From positions 1 through 64,000 of the forward strand of contig JBEKAA010000013.1 in NCBI GenBank assembly GCA_050018455.1: 64,000 nucleotides of DNA, written 5' to 3'. The position numbers and the translations under genes are program-made. Under the pieces are notes generated by a model, which saw nothing but the letters and a program-made list of their open reading frames with translations, searched no databases and was not told where the DNA came from. Shown in pieces: positions 16,421 through 25,340 of this stretch. The stretch is from RBG-13-68-16 sp050018455 (GTDB lineage: Bacteria; Acidobacteriota; Thermoanaerobaculia; Thermoanaerobaculales; Thermoanaerobaculaceae). Within the stretch, counting starts at the first letter, position 1. Every line of letters starts with the position of its first letter.

Positions 16421-18816
16421 TTCGCGCGCGGTTTCCGCGCCTTCGCGTGCTTGCGCGCCGTGACCTTCGGAGGCTTGACGGCCACAGGCCCTGCATCACC
16501 CTCCGAGGCCTCCGCGGGCTGGGTATCGCCGCGGGTCGCCTGGCCTTCAGCCGGACCGCGGAAGCCGCATCCGTCCTTCGCGCAGACCCACTCGACGCCC
16601 CGCCGGACCGTCGTCTTCTCCATCACGAAGGGAGCACCGCACGATGGGCAGGCGCAGAGCACCGGCTTGGCCGGCAGCGTGAACGAGCACTTCGGGTAGC
16701 GGTTGCACCCCCAGAAGGAGCGTCCGCGCCGGGAGCGCTTCTCGACGATCTCGCCTTCCTCGCACTCGGGGCACGCCACGCCGCTGGGCGTGTTGGGGCT
16801 GGCTTTGCCGGTCGTAAGCTTGCGAATCCCCTTGCACTCCGGGTAGCGCGAGCACGCCCAGAACTGCCCGAACCGCGAGCGCTTGAGAACCATCGGCGAG
16901 CTGCACTCCGGGCACGACGGGGCCTCGGGAGTGATCCCCGGAGCGCCGGGCTCGCGAGTCGTCTTGCACGTCGGGTAGTTGGAGCAGGCAAGGTACTCGC
17001 CATACCGCCCGAAGCGCAGCAACATGGGGGCGCCGCAGGTCGGGCAGGTCTGGTCGGTGGCGACGCCCTGACGCTTCACCGAGGTCATCTCGGCCTTCGC
17101 CCGCTCGAGGTCGGCGGTGAACGAAGCCCAGAAACGCGCGATCGCTTTGTGCCAGTCGAGCTTGCCCTCGGCTATGGCGTCCAGCTCTTCCTCCATCCGC
17201 GCCGTGTACGTCTCGTTGATGAGATCGCCGAAGGAGCCGATCAGGAGGCGGCTGACCAGCTTGCCGAGTTCGGTCGGGAAGAACGTCCCCTTCTGGCGCT
17301 CGACGTACGAGCGGTCGGAGAGCGTCGCGATGATCTGGGCGTACGTCGACGGGCGCCCGATGCCGTTCTCCTCCAGCGCCTTGACCAGTGTGGACTCGGT
17401 GAAGCGGGGCGGCGGCTGGGTGAACTTCTGCGTCGAGGCGAGCTCTTCAAGGGCGAGCGTCTCCCCATCCGCCAAAACCGGCAGACGCCTGGAGGTCGGC
17501 TCCTCGTCCTCCTGCTCCTGGGCCGGCTTCTCGCCGGCCTGCGGCTCCTCCTCCTCGCGATAGACGCGGAGGAACCCGGCGTCCACCTCGACCTCGCCGC
17601 GCGCCTTGAAACCGTAGCGTCCGGCTTCGACGAGTACGTCGGTAACGTCGAACTCCGCCGGCGTCATCTGCGAGGCGACGAAACGTTGCCAGATCAGCGT
17701 GTAGAGCTTGAGCTCGTCGGCGGAGAGGTGACGGGCCACCGACTCCGGTGTGCGAGCCGGGTCCGTGGGACGGATCGCCTCGTGGGCGTCCTGCGCCTCC
17801 GAGCGGTTCTTGAAGAAGTTGGGTTTCTCGGGGAGGAACCCGGCGCCGTACTGGGACGCGATCAGATCGCGAACGGCAGCCAGCGCCTCGGCGGCAACCC
17901 GCACGGAGTCGGTGCGCATGTAGGTGATCAGGCCGACCCTCTCCCCGCCGCCGAGGTCCACGCCCTCGTAGAGTTTCTGGGCGAGTTGCATCGTCCTCCG
18001 GACCGGGTAGTGGTGGCGCTTGTACGCGGCCTGCTGCAGCTTGGCCGTCACGAACGGGGGTGCGGCCTTCTGCTGCCGGCGCCGTTTGTTGACCTTGGCG
18101 ACGACGAAGCGATTGCCTTCGACCTCGGCTTTGACGGCCGCCGCAGTCTCGCCGTCGTGCACCGTGAACTTCTTGCCGTCGCGTTGTGCCAGACGCGCCA
18201 CGAAGGCGGGTGGGAGCGATGCGGCCAGGCGTGCGTCGAGGTGCCAGTACTCTTCGGGGACGAACGCCTCGATCTCGGCCTCGCGGTCGCAGATCATCTT
18301 GAGGGCCACCGATTGGACCCGGCCCGCCGACAGCCCCCGCTTGACCTTGTCCCAGAGCAGAGGGGAGAGCTTGTAGCCCATCAGCCGGTCGAGCACCCGT
18401 CGAGCCTGCTGGGAATCGACGAGGTACTGGTCGACAGGGCGGGGATTGGCAATCGCCTCGGCAACGGCGCGTTTCGTGATCTCGTGAAACATGACCCGCT
18501 CGATCGGTTTGCCGCTGCCCTCGAGGAGCTCCGCGAGGTGCCACCCGATCGCCTCGCCCTCACGGTCGGGGTCGGTGGCGAGCAGCACCCGGTCCGCCCG
18601 CGCGGCCGCCGCCTGGATCTCGGCGATGACCTTGCGCTTCGCCGGCAGCGCCTGGTAGATCGGCTCGAAGCCGTGCTCGATGTCGATTCCGAGGTCGTTC
18701 TTCGGCAGGTCGCGCACGTGGCCGACAGAAGCTATGACGGAATACCCCTTGCCGAGGTACCGACCCAGCGTCCGCGCCTTGGCGGGGGACTCCACGATGA
18801 CGAGCGAATCGGCCAC
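16417..18816 (-). CDS. topA: DNA topoisomerase I
   Basis: A type IA topoisomerase that relaxes negative supercoils. The 799-residue protein has the TOPRIM domain with Glu in LVIVESPAKA and the acidic pair in LLATDPDREGEAIGWHL, and the nucleophile tyrosine in GLITYMRTDS. The C-terminal third carries four Cys4 zinc-ribbon units, the first starting CPTCGAPMLLRF and the last CPSCGAPFVMEK, plus a basic Lys/Arg-rich tail. The GTG at 18816 is chosen because GGAGG lies 4 nt upstream and the TOPRIM domain starts at once; a longer frame upstream has no homology. It is coupled to trmFO by a GTGA overlap. Confidence 0.96.
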   Translation of the reverse strand: MADSLVIVESPAKARTLGRYLGKGYSVIASVGHVRDLPKNDLGIDIEHGFEPIYQALPAKRKVIAEIQAAAARADRVLLATDPDREGEAIGWHLAELLEGSGKPIERVMFHEITKRAVAEAIANPRPVDQYLVDSQQARRVLDRLMGYKLSPLLWDKVKRGLSAGRVQSVALKMICDREAEIEAFVPEEYWHLDARLAASLPPAFVARLAQRDGKKFTVHDGETAAAVKAEVEGNRFVVAKVNKRRRQQKAAPPFVTAKLQQAAYKRHHYPVRRTMQLAQKLYEGVDLGGGERVGLITYMRTDSVRVAAEALAAVRDLIASQYGAGFLPEKPNFFKNRSEAQDAHEAIRPTDPARTPESVARHLSADELKLYTLIWQRFVASQMTPAEFDVTDVLVEAGRYGFKARGEVEVDAGFLRVYREEEEPQAGEKPAQEQEDEEPTSRRLPVLADGETLALEELASTQKFTQPPPRFTESTLVKALEENGIGRPSTYAQIIATLSDRSYVERQKGTFFPTELGKLVSRLLIGSFGDLINETYTARMEEELDAIAEGKLDWHKAIARFWASFTADLERAKAEMTSVKRQGVATDQTCPTCGAPMLLRFGRYGEYLACSNYPTCKTTREPGAPGITPEAPSCPECSSPMVLKRSRFGQFWACSRYPECKGIRKLTTGKASPNTPSGVACPECEEGEIVEKRSRRGRSFWGCNRYPKCSFTLPAKPVLCACPSCGAPFVMEKTTVRRGVEWVCAKDGCGFRGPAEGQATRGDTQPAEASEGDAGPVAVKPPKVTARKHAKARKPRAK

Positions 18817-19024
18817 GTTTCCTCCGGGGGTGCACTCTAGCAGCGCTGTCAAGAGGAGCCGGGCGCCGCGCCGTCCGTCCGTGGCGACATGCCGTCCCTT
18901 GCAGCAGGGGTCCCGGGTCGCAACGGGCGGAGACAGGGCAGTTTCCAGCGCATCGACGATGGCACACCCCTTGCGGTACGGTACCCTGACTGAAAAGCGC
19001 CGAACTCGGCGACAAGGAGGGAGT

Positions 19025-19624
19025 ATGAGGCGGTCGGCTCTCACAATCGTTGCCGGTCTCGGCACAGTGGTCCTGATGATCACCCTCGCCAGCTGCATAT
19101 CCGCGACACCCACGGAGACACCCGGCGTGGATCGCGTCAGCAGGACCGTGCTCCGCTACACCGGCCCCGAGGTGGAGGCCGTCGTGAGCTATCGCGCCGC
19201 CAGCCTGCGCCTCGGCGAGGAATGGCTGTTTCTCGACGTCGCGGTCACCGGCGCCGGCCACGCCTCGATCGAGCTGAAGCGCGGGAAGATCGCCATCCGA
19301 ACCCCGAACGGGGAGGTCGTGCCGCTCACCACCCAGGTGGAGTTCGGGCAGGCGTACTCGCAGCTTGCCGCAGCGCTGGCGCGAGCCGACGTTGCCTCAG
19401 AACCGCTCGACTACTTCACAAGCCGCACGCCGAAGAGCCTCGACTTCCTCGTCGCCCCCGGCACCGGGATCGCGTTCGATTCGGTTTGGGTCAACGACCT
19501 CGAGGTCGCGTCGGGGCGGCTCTGCTTCTTCGTTCCGGGCGGCGTTCAGGCCGGACCGTACGAGCTCCGCATCGACCTGCAGGAGAGCAAGGTGCGTATC
19601 CCGTTCCGCCTGGGTGAGCCCTAG
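19025..19624 (+). CDS. Predicted lipoprotein of unknown function
   Basis: A 199-residue predicted lipoprotein: a two-arginine start, a hydrophobic helix and the lipobox LASC, then a soluble domain rich in beta-strand patterns such as EAVVSYRAASLRLGEEWLFLDV and YELRIDLQESKVRIPFRL. I do not recognise the family; the layout resembles small envelope beta-sandwich proteins. AAGGAGGGAG just before the ATG is a strong ribosome-binding site. It is a plus-strand insert between dprA and topA, and its last four bases overlap the convergent dprA stop. Confidence 0.7.
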   Translation: MRRSALTIVAGLGTVVLMITLASCISATPTETPGVDRVSRTVLRYTGPEVEAVVSYRAASLRLGEEWLFLDVAVTGAGHASIELKRGKIAIRTPNGEVVPLTTQVEFGQAYSQLAAALARADVASEPLDYFTSRTPKSLDFLVAPGTGIAFDSVWVNDLEVASGRLCFFVPGGVQAGPYELRIDLQESKVRIPFRLGEP

Positions 19625-20652
19625 GGTTGGACGCGGCAGCGGCGAAAGCGACCGTCCGCCTCGCGGGCGATCCGTCCGGCGAGTTCCAGGAGAAGGAGGG
19701 CTTCGAGCACCTCGGCCACCGGTTTGCCGCTCGCCGCAGCAAGGCGATCCACCGTGACCGGTTCGCCGGGCGGGATCAGGGCCAGGATCTCCGGCTCCTC
19801 GCCGCCGGGCGCGGGCGTCCGTGGCGGCAACCCCACCGCCGCGAGCACATCGTCGGCGGAGAGCACGGGAGCGGCTCCCGCGCGCAGGAGCCCGTTCGGC
19901 CCTGCGGAGAGCCGCGAGAACACCGAGCCCGGAACCGCGAGAACGTCACGCCCTTCGTCGAGGGCGAGGCGCGCCGTGATCAAAGCCCCCGAGCGCTCGT
20001 CGGCTTCGATCACGACGACGGCTTCAACCAGCCCCGCGATCAGCCGGTTGCGCTCAGGAAAGTGGCGGCCGAGGGGCGGCGCCCCGGGCGGGTACTCGGT
20101 GACCAGACAGCCCAGCGCGGCGATCTCCCCGGCAAGTTCGGCGTGCTCCGGCGGGTAGACCCGGTCGGGTCCGGCGCCCCAGACTGCGACCGTCTTTCCG
20201 CCTGCGGCCAGAGCGCCGCGGTGTGCGGACCCGTCGACCCCGCGGGCCATGCCGGAGATCACCGCCACGCCTGCGAGGGCGAGCTCCCTCCCGAGGTACT
20301 CGGCGACCTCTCGCCCGTACGACGTCGCGCGCCTCGCACCCACCAGCGCCACGGCGTGATCGGTCGGGAGCGTGCCGCGCACGAACAGCCCGAGAGGCGG
20401 GTCCGAGACGGTTGACAGGCGGGGAGGAAAATCGGGGTCGGTGAACGAGACCCATCGCCACCCGAGCGCCGCCAGTGTCTGCTCGACCGCCGGCACACGG
20501 TCGCCGAGGGCGTCTCGGACGGCCTGGTCGGCGTCTGGTGCGTCCAGTGAGAGGAGCGCGCGACCGGCATCGCGGGCCGCGCGACCGCCGTCCGGGTGCG
20601 CAACGACACACGCCAAAGCGAGACGAGAGTCTTGAATTTGAACCTCCGGCAA
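19621..20652 (-). CDS. dprA: DNA processing protein DprA
   Basis: DprA binds incoming single-stranded DNA and loads RecA during natural transformation. The 343-residue protein has an N-terminal helical region, a Rossmann-fold core with ALVGARRATSYGREVAEYL, SGMARGVDGSAHRGAL, VWGAGPDRVYPPEH, RNRLIAGL and ALITARLALDEGRDVLAVPGS, and a C-terminal winged-helix domain (DRLAAASGKPVAEVLEALLLLELAG). All core motifs are intact. The start appears to be TTG at 20652, with TATGAT ending 5 nt upstream and no Shine-Dalgarno. It heads the conserved dprA-topA-trmFO-xerC-hslVU order. Transformation ability is not proven by this gene alone. Confidence 0.94.
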   Translation of the reverse strand: MPEVQIQDSRLALACVVAHPDGGRAARDAGRALLSLDAPDADQAVRDALGDRVPAVEQTLAALGWRWVSFTDPDFPPRLSTVSDPPLGLFVRGTLPTDHAVALVGARRATSYGREVAEYLGRELALAGVAVISGMARGVDGSAHRGALAAGGKTVAVWGAGPDRVYPPEHAELAGEIAALGCLVTEYPPGAPPLGRHFPERNRLIAGLVEAVVVIEADERSGALITARLALDEGRDVLAVPGSVFSRLSAGPNGLLRAGAAPVLSADDVLAAVGLPPRTPAPGGEEPEILALIPPGEPVTVDRLAAASGKPVAEVLEALLLLELAGRIAREADGRFRRCRVQP

Positions 20653-20657
20653 GGCCT

Positions 20658-20663
20658 ATCATA
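20658..20663 (-). promoter_or_regulatory. -10 hexamer TATGAT 5 nt before dprA
   Basis: Minus-strand TATGAT is followed by 5 nt and the TTG start of dprA. This spacing suggests a leaderless or nearly leaderless message. No obvious -35 is seen. Confidence 0.4.
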
Positions 20664-20768
20664 ACGTGCCTTCTCGGGGTGTCATGCCGTTGGCGCTAGG
20701 AATCCTCTGTCAGCGGCGGTGTACACGCGCAGGGGGGCGCCGAGCGGCCGTCACTGGCGCCGGTGCCC

Positions 20769-22811
20769 TCAGCTGACCTTGGCGCGGCGGGCATCCAGGA
20801 AGATGCCGAGGCCGAGAGCGACGAACACGGCCAGGCCGAGCCAGTTTCCTCCCCATTCCGTGTTCCCGAGATGGGGAACCAGGGCCACGTGGAAGCGGTC
20901 CTGGAGCGCGTCCATCGCGCCCTTGAACACGCCGGCGAGCGCTCCGCCCGCGATCAGGCCTGACGCGACGAGCGTGCCGCGATCGCCGCGAGCTTTCTCG
21001 AGCGCGACGTCGCCGGAGGCCGAGCGCTTGACGAACCACGCCACGATCGCGCCGACCAGGAGCGGTGTGTTGAGGTCCATCGGCAAGTACATTCCGAGCG
21101 CGAAGGCGAGACCGGAGACGCCCACCAACTCGACCACGACGGCGATCACGGCACCGAGGCCGTAAAGGAACCATGGCGCTTCGGCCGAACCCATCATCGA
21201 GCGCGCCACGGCCGCCATGGCGTTGGCCTGGGGCGCCGGCAACGGTCTCGGGTGGGCGGCCGACAGCACGTACCCGTCCGTGTGGGCGAAGAGCAGCATC
21301 ACGGCCGTGACGGTCAGCGAGGCCAGCGCGGCTCCACCGATGAGCGACCACTGGATGCGGCGCGGCGTGCCGCCAACCCAGTAACCGATCTTCATGAGCG
21401 TGACCATCGACCCGGTCATCGAAAGGGCGGTACACACGACCCCGCCGATGAGCAGCGTGGCCAGCATCCCCTGCCCGCCCGACAGGCCGAGGCGCACCAG
21501 GATCACGGCCGCAACGATCAGGGTGGTGAGGGTCATGCCCGAGATGGGCGTGATCGAGATCATCGCAACCGCCCACGCCGACACCGCCGCAAACAGGAAC
21601 GAGATCAGAAGCGTCAGGGCGAGCGCGATCAGCGCCTTGCCGGTGGCCCCAGACACACCAGCGAGGACGACGAAGCGGAAGTAAATCCCGATCGCCACGG
21701 CGGTGACAGCCGTCAAGACGGCGACGGTGGCCATCGGCACATCGCGGTCGGTGCGGGGGAGCGTCTCGCCGCCGCCCCCGGTCCGCAAGCGGGCGAGTTC
21801 CTTGAGAACGGTGCGCAGCGCCTGCACGATCACCGGGCTCATCTTGGCGATCGAGATCAAGCCGGCGGCGAAGATCCCGCCGATGCCGATCAGCCGGACG
21901 TAGTTCCCGAAGATGCTCTCGGCATCCAACCCCGCGATCGGCGGCATGCCGGGGAACAACCCGCCCGGTACCTGGGCACCGATGCGGGCCACCAGCGGGA
22001 CCAGCACCCAGTACGACAGGAACGACCCGGCGCATATGATCGCCGCATACCGGACGCCGATGATGTATCCGAGCCCCATGACCGCGGCCGACGTGTTGAG
22101 GGTGAAGATCGCCTTCAACCGCTCGGTGGCGGCGCTGAACGCCGGGACGATCGCGGTCGTGAAGGTGTCGCGCCAGGCTTCGAACCCCGCAGCCATGTAG
22201 TCGAGCACGAACCCGAGGCCCATCGACCCCAGCAGCACGCCCGCGGCCTTGCCGCCCTTCTCGCCGGTGACGAGGATCTCGGTCGTGGCGGTTGCCTCGG
22301 GGAACGGCAGCTTGCCGTGCATCTCGGCGACGAAGTAGCGGCGGAACGGAATCAGGAAGAGAACTCCCAGCACCGCTCCCAGGAACGGCACCAGGAAGAT
22401 CTGCATGAATCCCGACCGACCCTCGAGCCCGAGAACGAAGATCGCCGGCATGACGAACACCGAGCCGCCGACCACGATCCCCGCCGTGGCCCCCAGCGTC
22501 GCAACCTGGAGGTTTTCGAGCATCGTCGACGGGCGCCGGCCGCTCGCGCCAAGTAGAGCCGAGAAACCGACCGCGAGGATCGCGATCGGGATCGCGGTCT
22601 CGATCCCCTGGCCAAGCTTGAGCGCTATGTAGGCGGCGGCGGCCGAGAACAGCACCGTCATGCCGAGACCGAGGACGACCGACCGGGTCGTCACCTCGGG
22701 CACGACCCGCTCGGGGGCGATCAACGGCTCGTACTTCTCTCCGGGTTTGAGGGGACGATAGGCGTTCTCGGGGAGGCCGGGGATGAGCTGCGGCGTCTCG
22801 GGGGTATCCAT
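20769..22811 (-). CDS. OPT-family oligopeptide transporter
   Basis: A 680-residue polytopic membrane protein of the oligopeptide transporter (OPT) superfamily, bacterial branch. About sixteen hydrophobic segments are evident, starting TTRSVVLGLGMTVLFSAAAAYIALKLGQG near residue 41. The IPFRRYFVAEMHGKLPFPEATATTEI region matches the conserved OPT signature. Substrates of OPT proteins include small peptides, glutathione and metal-chelator complexes; nothing here decides. The cytoplasmic N-terminus is proline-rich. TACAAT ends 8 nt before the ATG and no Shine-Dalgarno is present. It is divergent from a DinB-family gene whose start is 62 nt away. Confidence 0.9.
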   Translation of the reverse strand: MDTPETPQLIPGLPENAYRPLKPGEKYEPLIAPERVVPEVTTRSVVLGLGMTVLFSAAAAYIALKLGQGIETAIPIAILAVGFSALLGASGRRPSTMLENLQVATLGATAGIVVGGSVFVMPAIFVLGLEGRSGFMQIFLVPFLGAVLGVLFLIPFRRYFVAEMHGKLPFPEATATTEILVTGEKGGKAAGVLLGSMGLGFVLDYMAAGFEAWRDTFTTAIVPAFSAATERLKAIFTLNTSAAVMGLGYIIGVRYAAIICAGSFLSYWVLVPLVARIGAQVPGGLFPGMPPIAGLDAESIFGNYVRLIGIGGIFAAGLISIAKMSPVIVQALRTVLKELARLRTGGGGETLPRTDRDVPMATVAVLTAVTAVAIGIYFRFVVLAGVSGATGKALIALALTLLISFLFAAVSAWAVAMISITPISGMTLTTLIVAAVILVRLGLSGGQGMLATLLIGGVVCTALSMTGSMVTLMKIGYWVGGTPRRIQWSLIGGAALASLTVTAVMLLFAHTDGYVLSAAHPRPLPAPQANAMAAVARSMMGSAEAPWFLYGLGAVIAVVVELVGVSGLAFALGMYLPMDLNTPLLVGAIVAWFVKRSASGDVALEKARGDRGTLVASGLIAGGALAGVFKGAMDALQDRFHVALVPHLGNTEWGGNWLGLAVFVALGLGIFLDARRAKVS

Positions 22812-22819
22812 GGCCGCCG

Positions 22820-22825
22820 ATTGTA
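22820..22825 (-). promoter_or_regulatory. -10 hexamer TACAAT 8 nt before the OPT gene
   Basis: Minus-strand TACAAT ends 8 nt before the ATG at 22811. The leader would be 0-2 nt. Confidence 0.4.
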
Positions 22826-22857
22826 GCGGAGGTTCGGCTCCGGCACCCGGACGCGCT

Positions 22858-22863
22858 TACAAT
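22858..22863 (+). promoter_or_regulatory. -10 hexamer TACAAT 10 nt before the second DinB gene
   Basis: Plus-strand TACAAT ends 10 nt before the GTG at 22874. The leader would be about 3 nt, too short to hold the GGAG that overlaps this stretch. Confidence 0.35.
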
Positions 22864-22873
22864 CCGGAGCAAC

Positions 22874-23356
22874 GTGGCTGACCTGCTGGAGGCGCTCTTA
22901 CAGATCAAGGCGCTCGCCGAGACGCCGGCGAGGGTGACGGAACTGCTGCACTCGACCGACGCGGACCGGTGGACGTTGCGGCGCCGCCCGGCCGAGTGGG
23001 CGCCGGTCGAGGTCCTCGCCCACCTCGCCGATACCGAGCTCCTTTTCGGCCTGCGCGTCCGCCTGATCCTCAGCGCAAGCAGGCCGTCTCTCCCGGTATT
23101 GGAGCAGCGTGCGCTCGCCGAGCGCGCCGGGTACCTCTCCTGGCCTCCGGCGATGGCCCTGAACCGCTTCCGCGCCCGCCGCGGCGAAACGATCGAGCGG
23201 CTCGCCTCCTGCTCGGCCGAGGAGCTCGAGCGGGTCGGCCTGCACCCGGTGCGGCGGGAGGTCACCCTCGCGGACCTGATCGCGATCATGCTCGCCCACG
23301 ACACCGACCACGTGGGCCAGATGCGTGAGCGGCTCGGCTTCCCCGGCGGGCGATGA
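22874..23356 (+). CDS. DinB-superfamily protein
   Basis: A 160-residue DinB_2-type four-helix-bundle protein. WAPVEVLAHLADTELLFGLRVRLIL and LADLIAIMLAHDTDHVGQMRERL hold the histidines expected to bind a divalent metal. It is a different subfamily from the DinB-like protein at the start of the window. Function is unknown; relatives act as metal-dependent hydrolases or thiol transferases. The start is GTG at 22874. It is divergent from the OPT gene and convergent with the following GT-C-like gene. Confidence 0.82.
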   Translation: MADLLEALLQIKALAETPARVTELLHSTDADRWTLRRRPAEWAPVEVLAHLADTELLFGLRVRLILSASRPSLPVLEQRALAERAGYLSWPPAMALNRFRARRGETIERLASCSAEELERVGLHPVRREVTLADLIAIMLAHDTDHVGQMRERLGFPGGR

Positions 23357-23473
23357 AGCCTCGCCCGAGTTCGCAACGCTCCCACCCCACCCAGGAACTG
23401 CGGCGAACCACCCCGAACCCCGGCGCGGGCAGCTTTGCAGGTCCCTTCACGTTGGGCCGGCGAAAAAAGTCGC

Positions 23474-24862
23474 TCAGACGCGCGTCGTCGCCTGACCGTC
23501 TCCCACGTTGCGGCGGCGTATCACCCGCGAGAGACCGAGGGCGGCCATGACCGCCAGCATGCCCACGATCGGCACCCGCATCCTGCCGTGCGCGACCACA
23601 AACGAGGCTGCCGTCTGGTAGCCGATCGCCGTGGCGAAGAGGAGGAGCTCGGCCCAGCGGCTTCGCCTGGCCAGCTGGACGGCGCCTACGAACGCCGCGA
23701 GCCACAACAGGAGGTTCCAGCCGGCCTGTCCCAGGACGACGAGGAGTTCGACCCGTTCGCGCCGGGCGAGGCCGCTCAGGAAAGCTCGGGGGTTGCGGTC
23801 GCCCTCATCGACGCCGGCAGAAGTCTCGGTGTCGGCGCCGAACAGACGGAGAAGGTAGCGTCGCTCCCCGGCGAGGGCGAACTCGGCCAGCGACACGACG
23901 GCTTCCTTCGCCGCCGCGGACGGGTGAGCACTGATGACCTGCCAACCGACCCGGCGAAACGCCGCGCTCCGTCGCGCACTGTCGTCCCCCGGGCTCTCGC
24001 GCAGAACCTGCTCGACAAGACGTCGCTCCGCCTCGCTTCGCGTGATCCCTTCGGCGGCGGCTTTGACCTTGGCGCCGGCGACGACGCAGAGGTTGTAGCC
24101 GCCCGCGTCGCTCACCGACCAGACGCCCGCCCCCATGCCGTTGCGAAAGGTCCAGCCGACGGGAAACGCGAGCGCCGCGAGCAGGAAGACGGCGATCCGC
24201 CGGCGATCCTCCCGGCGGGCCACCAGAAACACCGCACCCGCCACGGATGCCATCACCCCCACCGGTCGGACTGCGGCCGCCGCGGAAAACGCAAGACCCG
24301 CAATGAGTCTCGACGAGAAACTTCGCTTCTCTGTGGGGCGCACGAGCAGCCATACCCCGGCCATCAGCAGCGCCGCGAACACCGTATCGGACATCACGAG
24401 GTTGGCGTAGACGATGTGGCCGACATCGACCGCCGCCAGCAGCCCCGCAATGAGCGCCCACCGCCGCGGCATCACGGTGCCGGCGATGCCGACAATCAAC
24501 CCGGCTGCAAGCGCGTCGAGCACGATCTGCGCGCAGATCGCCGCGACCGCGACCCGCTGCGGCGTCCGGCCGAGAAGAGCAAGCAAGAGAGGGTAGCCCG
24601 GTGTGCGGAACACCTCGACCGCGCCTGGATTCTCGACAGCTGCGCCACGTTCCGGCCCCGTGCGGCGAAACGCTCCGTGCTCGCGGAGGTTCCGGCCGAG
24701 CTCGAGGTAGAGAGGCGAGTCCAACGTCAGCACCCGCTCCGGGTGAAAGCGGTGGAACGCCACCGGTACCAACCGCAACGCCAGGGCGATCAGGACAACG
24801 ACGACGGACTGCCGCACGGGCCGCCGGGTTCCGACGCGGCGACCGGCGTGCGGCGCTTCCAT
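23474..24862 (-). CDS. GT-C-fold (ArnT/PMT-like) membrane glycosyltransferase candidate
   Basis: A 462-residue integral membrane protein with about ten hydrophobic segments. The first periplasmic loop reads LTLDSPLYLELGRNLREHG and includes an acidic residue typical of GT-C glycosyltransferases that use lipid-linked sugar donors (GT39/GT83 group). The later FRTPGYPLLLALLG segment is also typical. The C-terminal domain is short. Donor and acceptor are unknown. It begins with ATG at 24862 inside the TGA of the preceding small exported-protein gene (ATGA overlap), so the two are translationally coupled. Confidence 0.75.
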   Translation of the reverse strand: MEAPHAGRRVGTRRPVRQSVVVVLIALALRLVPVAFHRFHPERVLTLDSPLYLELGRNLREHGAFRRTGPERGAAVENPGAVEVFRTPGYPLLLALLGRTPQRVAVAAICAQIVLDALAAGLIVGIAGTVMPRRWALIAGLLAAVDVGHIVYANLVMSDTVFAALLMAGVWLLVRPTEKRSFSSRLIAGLAFSAAAAVRPVGVMASVAGAVFLVARREDRRRIAVFLLAALAFPVGWTFRNGMGAGVWSVSDAGGYNLCVVAGAKVKAAAEGITRSEAERRLVEQVLRESPGDDSARRSAAFRRVGWQVISAHPSAAAKEAVVSLAEFALAGERRYLLRLFGADTETSAGVDEGDRNPRAFLSGLARRERVELLVVLGQAGWNLLLWLAAFVGAVQLARRSRWAELLLFATAIGYQTAASFVVAHGRMRVPIVGMLAVMAALGLSRVIRRRNVGDGQATTRV

Positions 24863-25326
24863 CAGCGCATGTCCGTCGATGCCCGTGCAGCGTCAGCCGT
24901 CCCGGGTGGTGCCGCGTGATCGCGCGCTCCGGGGCGCCTCTGATGTTTCGCGCTCGGAACCGCAGGCCTCGCTTCCCACCCCTCGGCCTGGTCAAAGGAG
25001 AGGAAGACGGCCACCGAAAAGCGGCCGGTCGTCGGAAGGGGGGCCTGGGGGTCCTTCGGGACGGCCTTCTCCGACATCTCGCCCAGTAGCAACACGGCAT
25101 CGGCGCCCAACTTGGCCGCGAGCGCGGCCAGGCGTTGGACCTCTCCGGCCTCGGCTTTGCGGAGCGGGGTGGCCAGCGGTTGCACCGCGAGGATCGAGTA
25201 GTCGTCCTCGGGTTCCACGAGGTAGAACTCCACGTCACGAACCGTGACCGCCGCATCGCCGGTTTGGGTTGGCCACACACCGAGAGGCATCACCGCGGCG
25301 GCCGCGAGCAAGGTGGCTGCGAGCAT
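24862..25326 (-). CDS. Small exported protein of unknown function
   Basis: A 154-residue protein with an alanine/leucine-rich N-terminal segment (residues 1-14) that looks like a signal peptide. The central domain contains VTVRDVEFYLVEPEDDYSIL, an alternating helix with KLGADAVLLLGEM and a final strand GRFSVAVFLSFD. The last 30 residues are basic and probably disordered. The ADAVLLL pattern recalls YbjQ/CsgG-like small lipoprotein domains but is too weak to name. GGAGGGG about 6 nt upstream supports the ATG at 25326. It sits 14 nt downstream of serS and is coupled to the membrane glycosyltransferase candidate. Confidence 0.6.
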   Translation of the reverse strand: MLAATLLAAAAVMPLGVWPTQTGDAAVTVRDVEFYLVEPEDDYSILAVQPLATPLRKAEAGEVQRLAALAAKLGADAVLLLGEMSEKAVPKDPQAPLPTTGRFSVAVFLSFDQAEGWEARPAVPSAKHQRRPGARDHAAPPGTADAARASTDMR

Positions 25327-25340
25327 CTTCGACCCCTCCT

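Noticed and set aside
18817..19113. A 99-residue upstream extension of topA
   Set aside because: The TOPRIM domain and a strong Shine-Dalgarno start at 18816; the extension has no conserved residues and overlaps the divergent lipoprotein gene.
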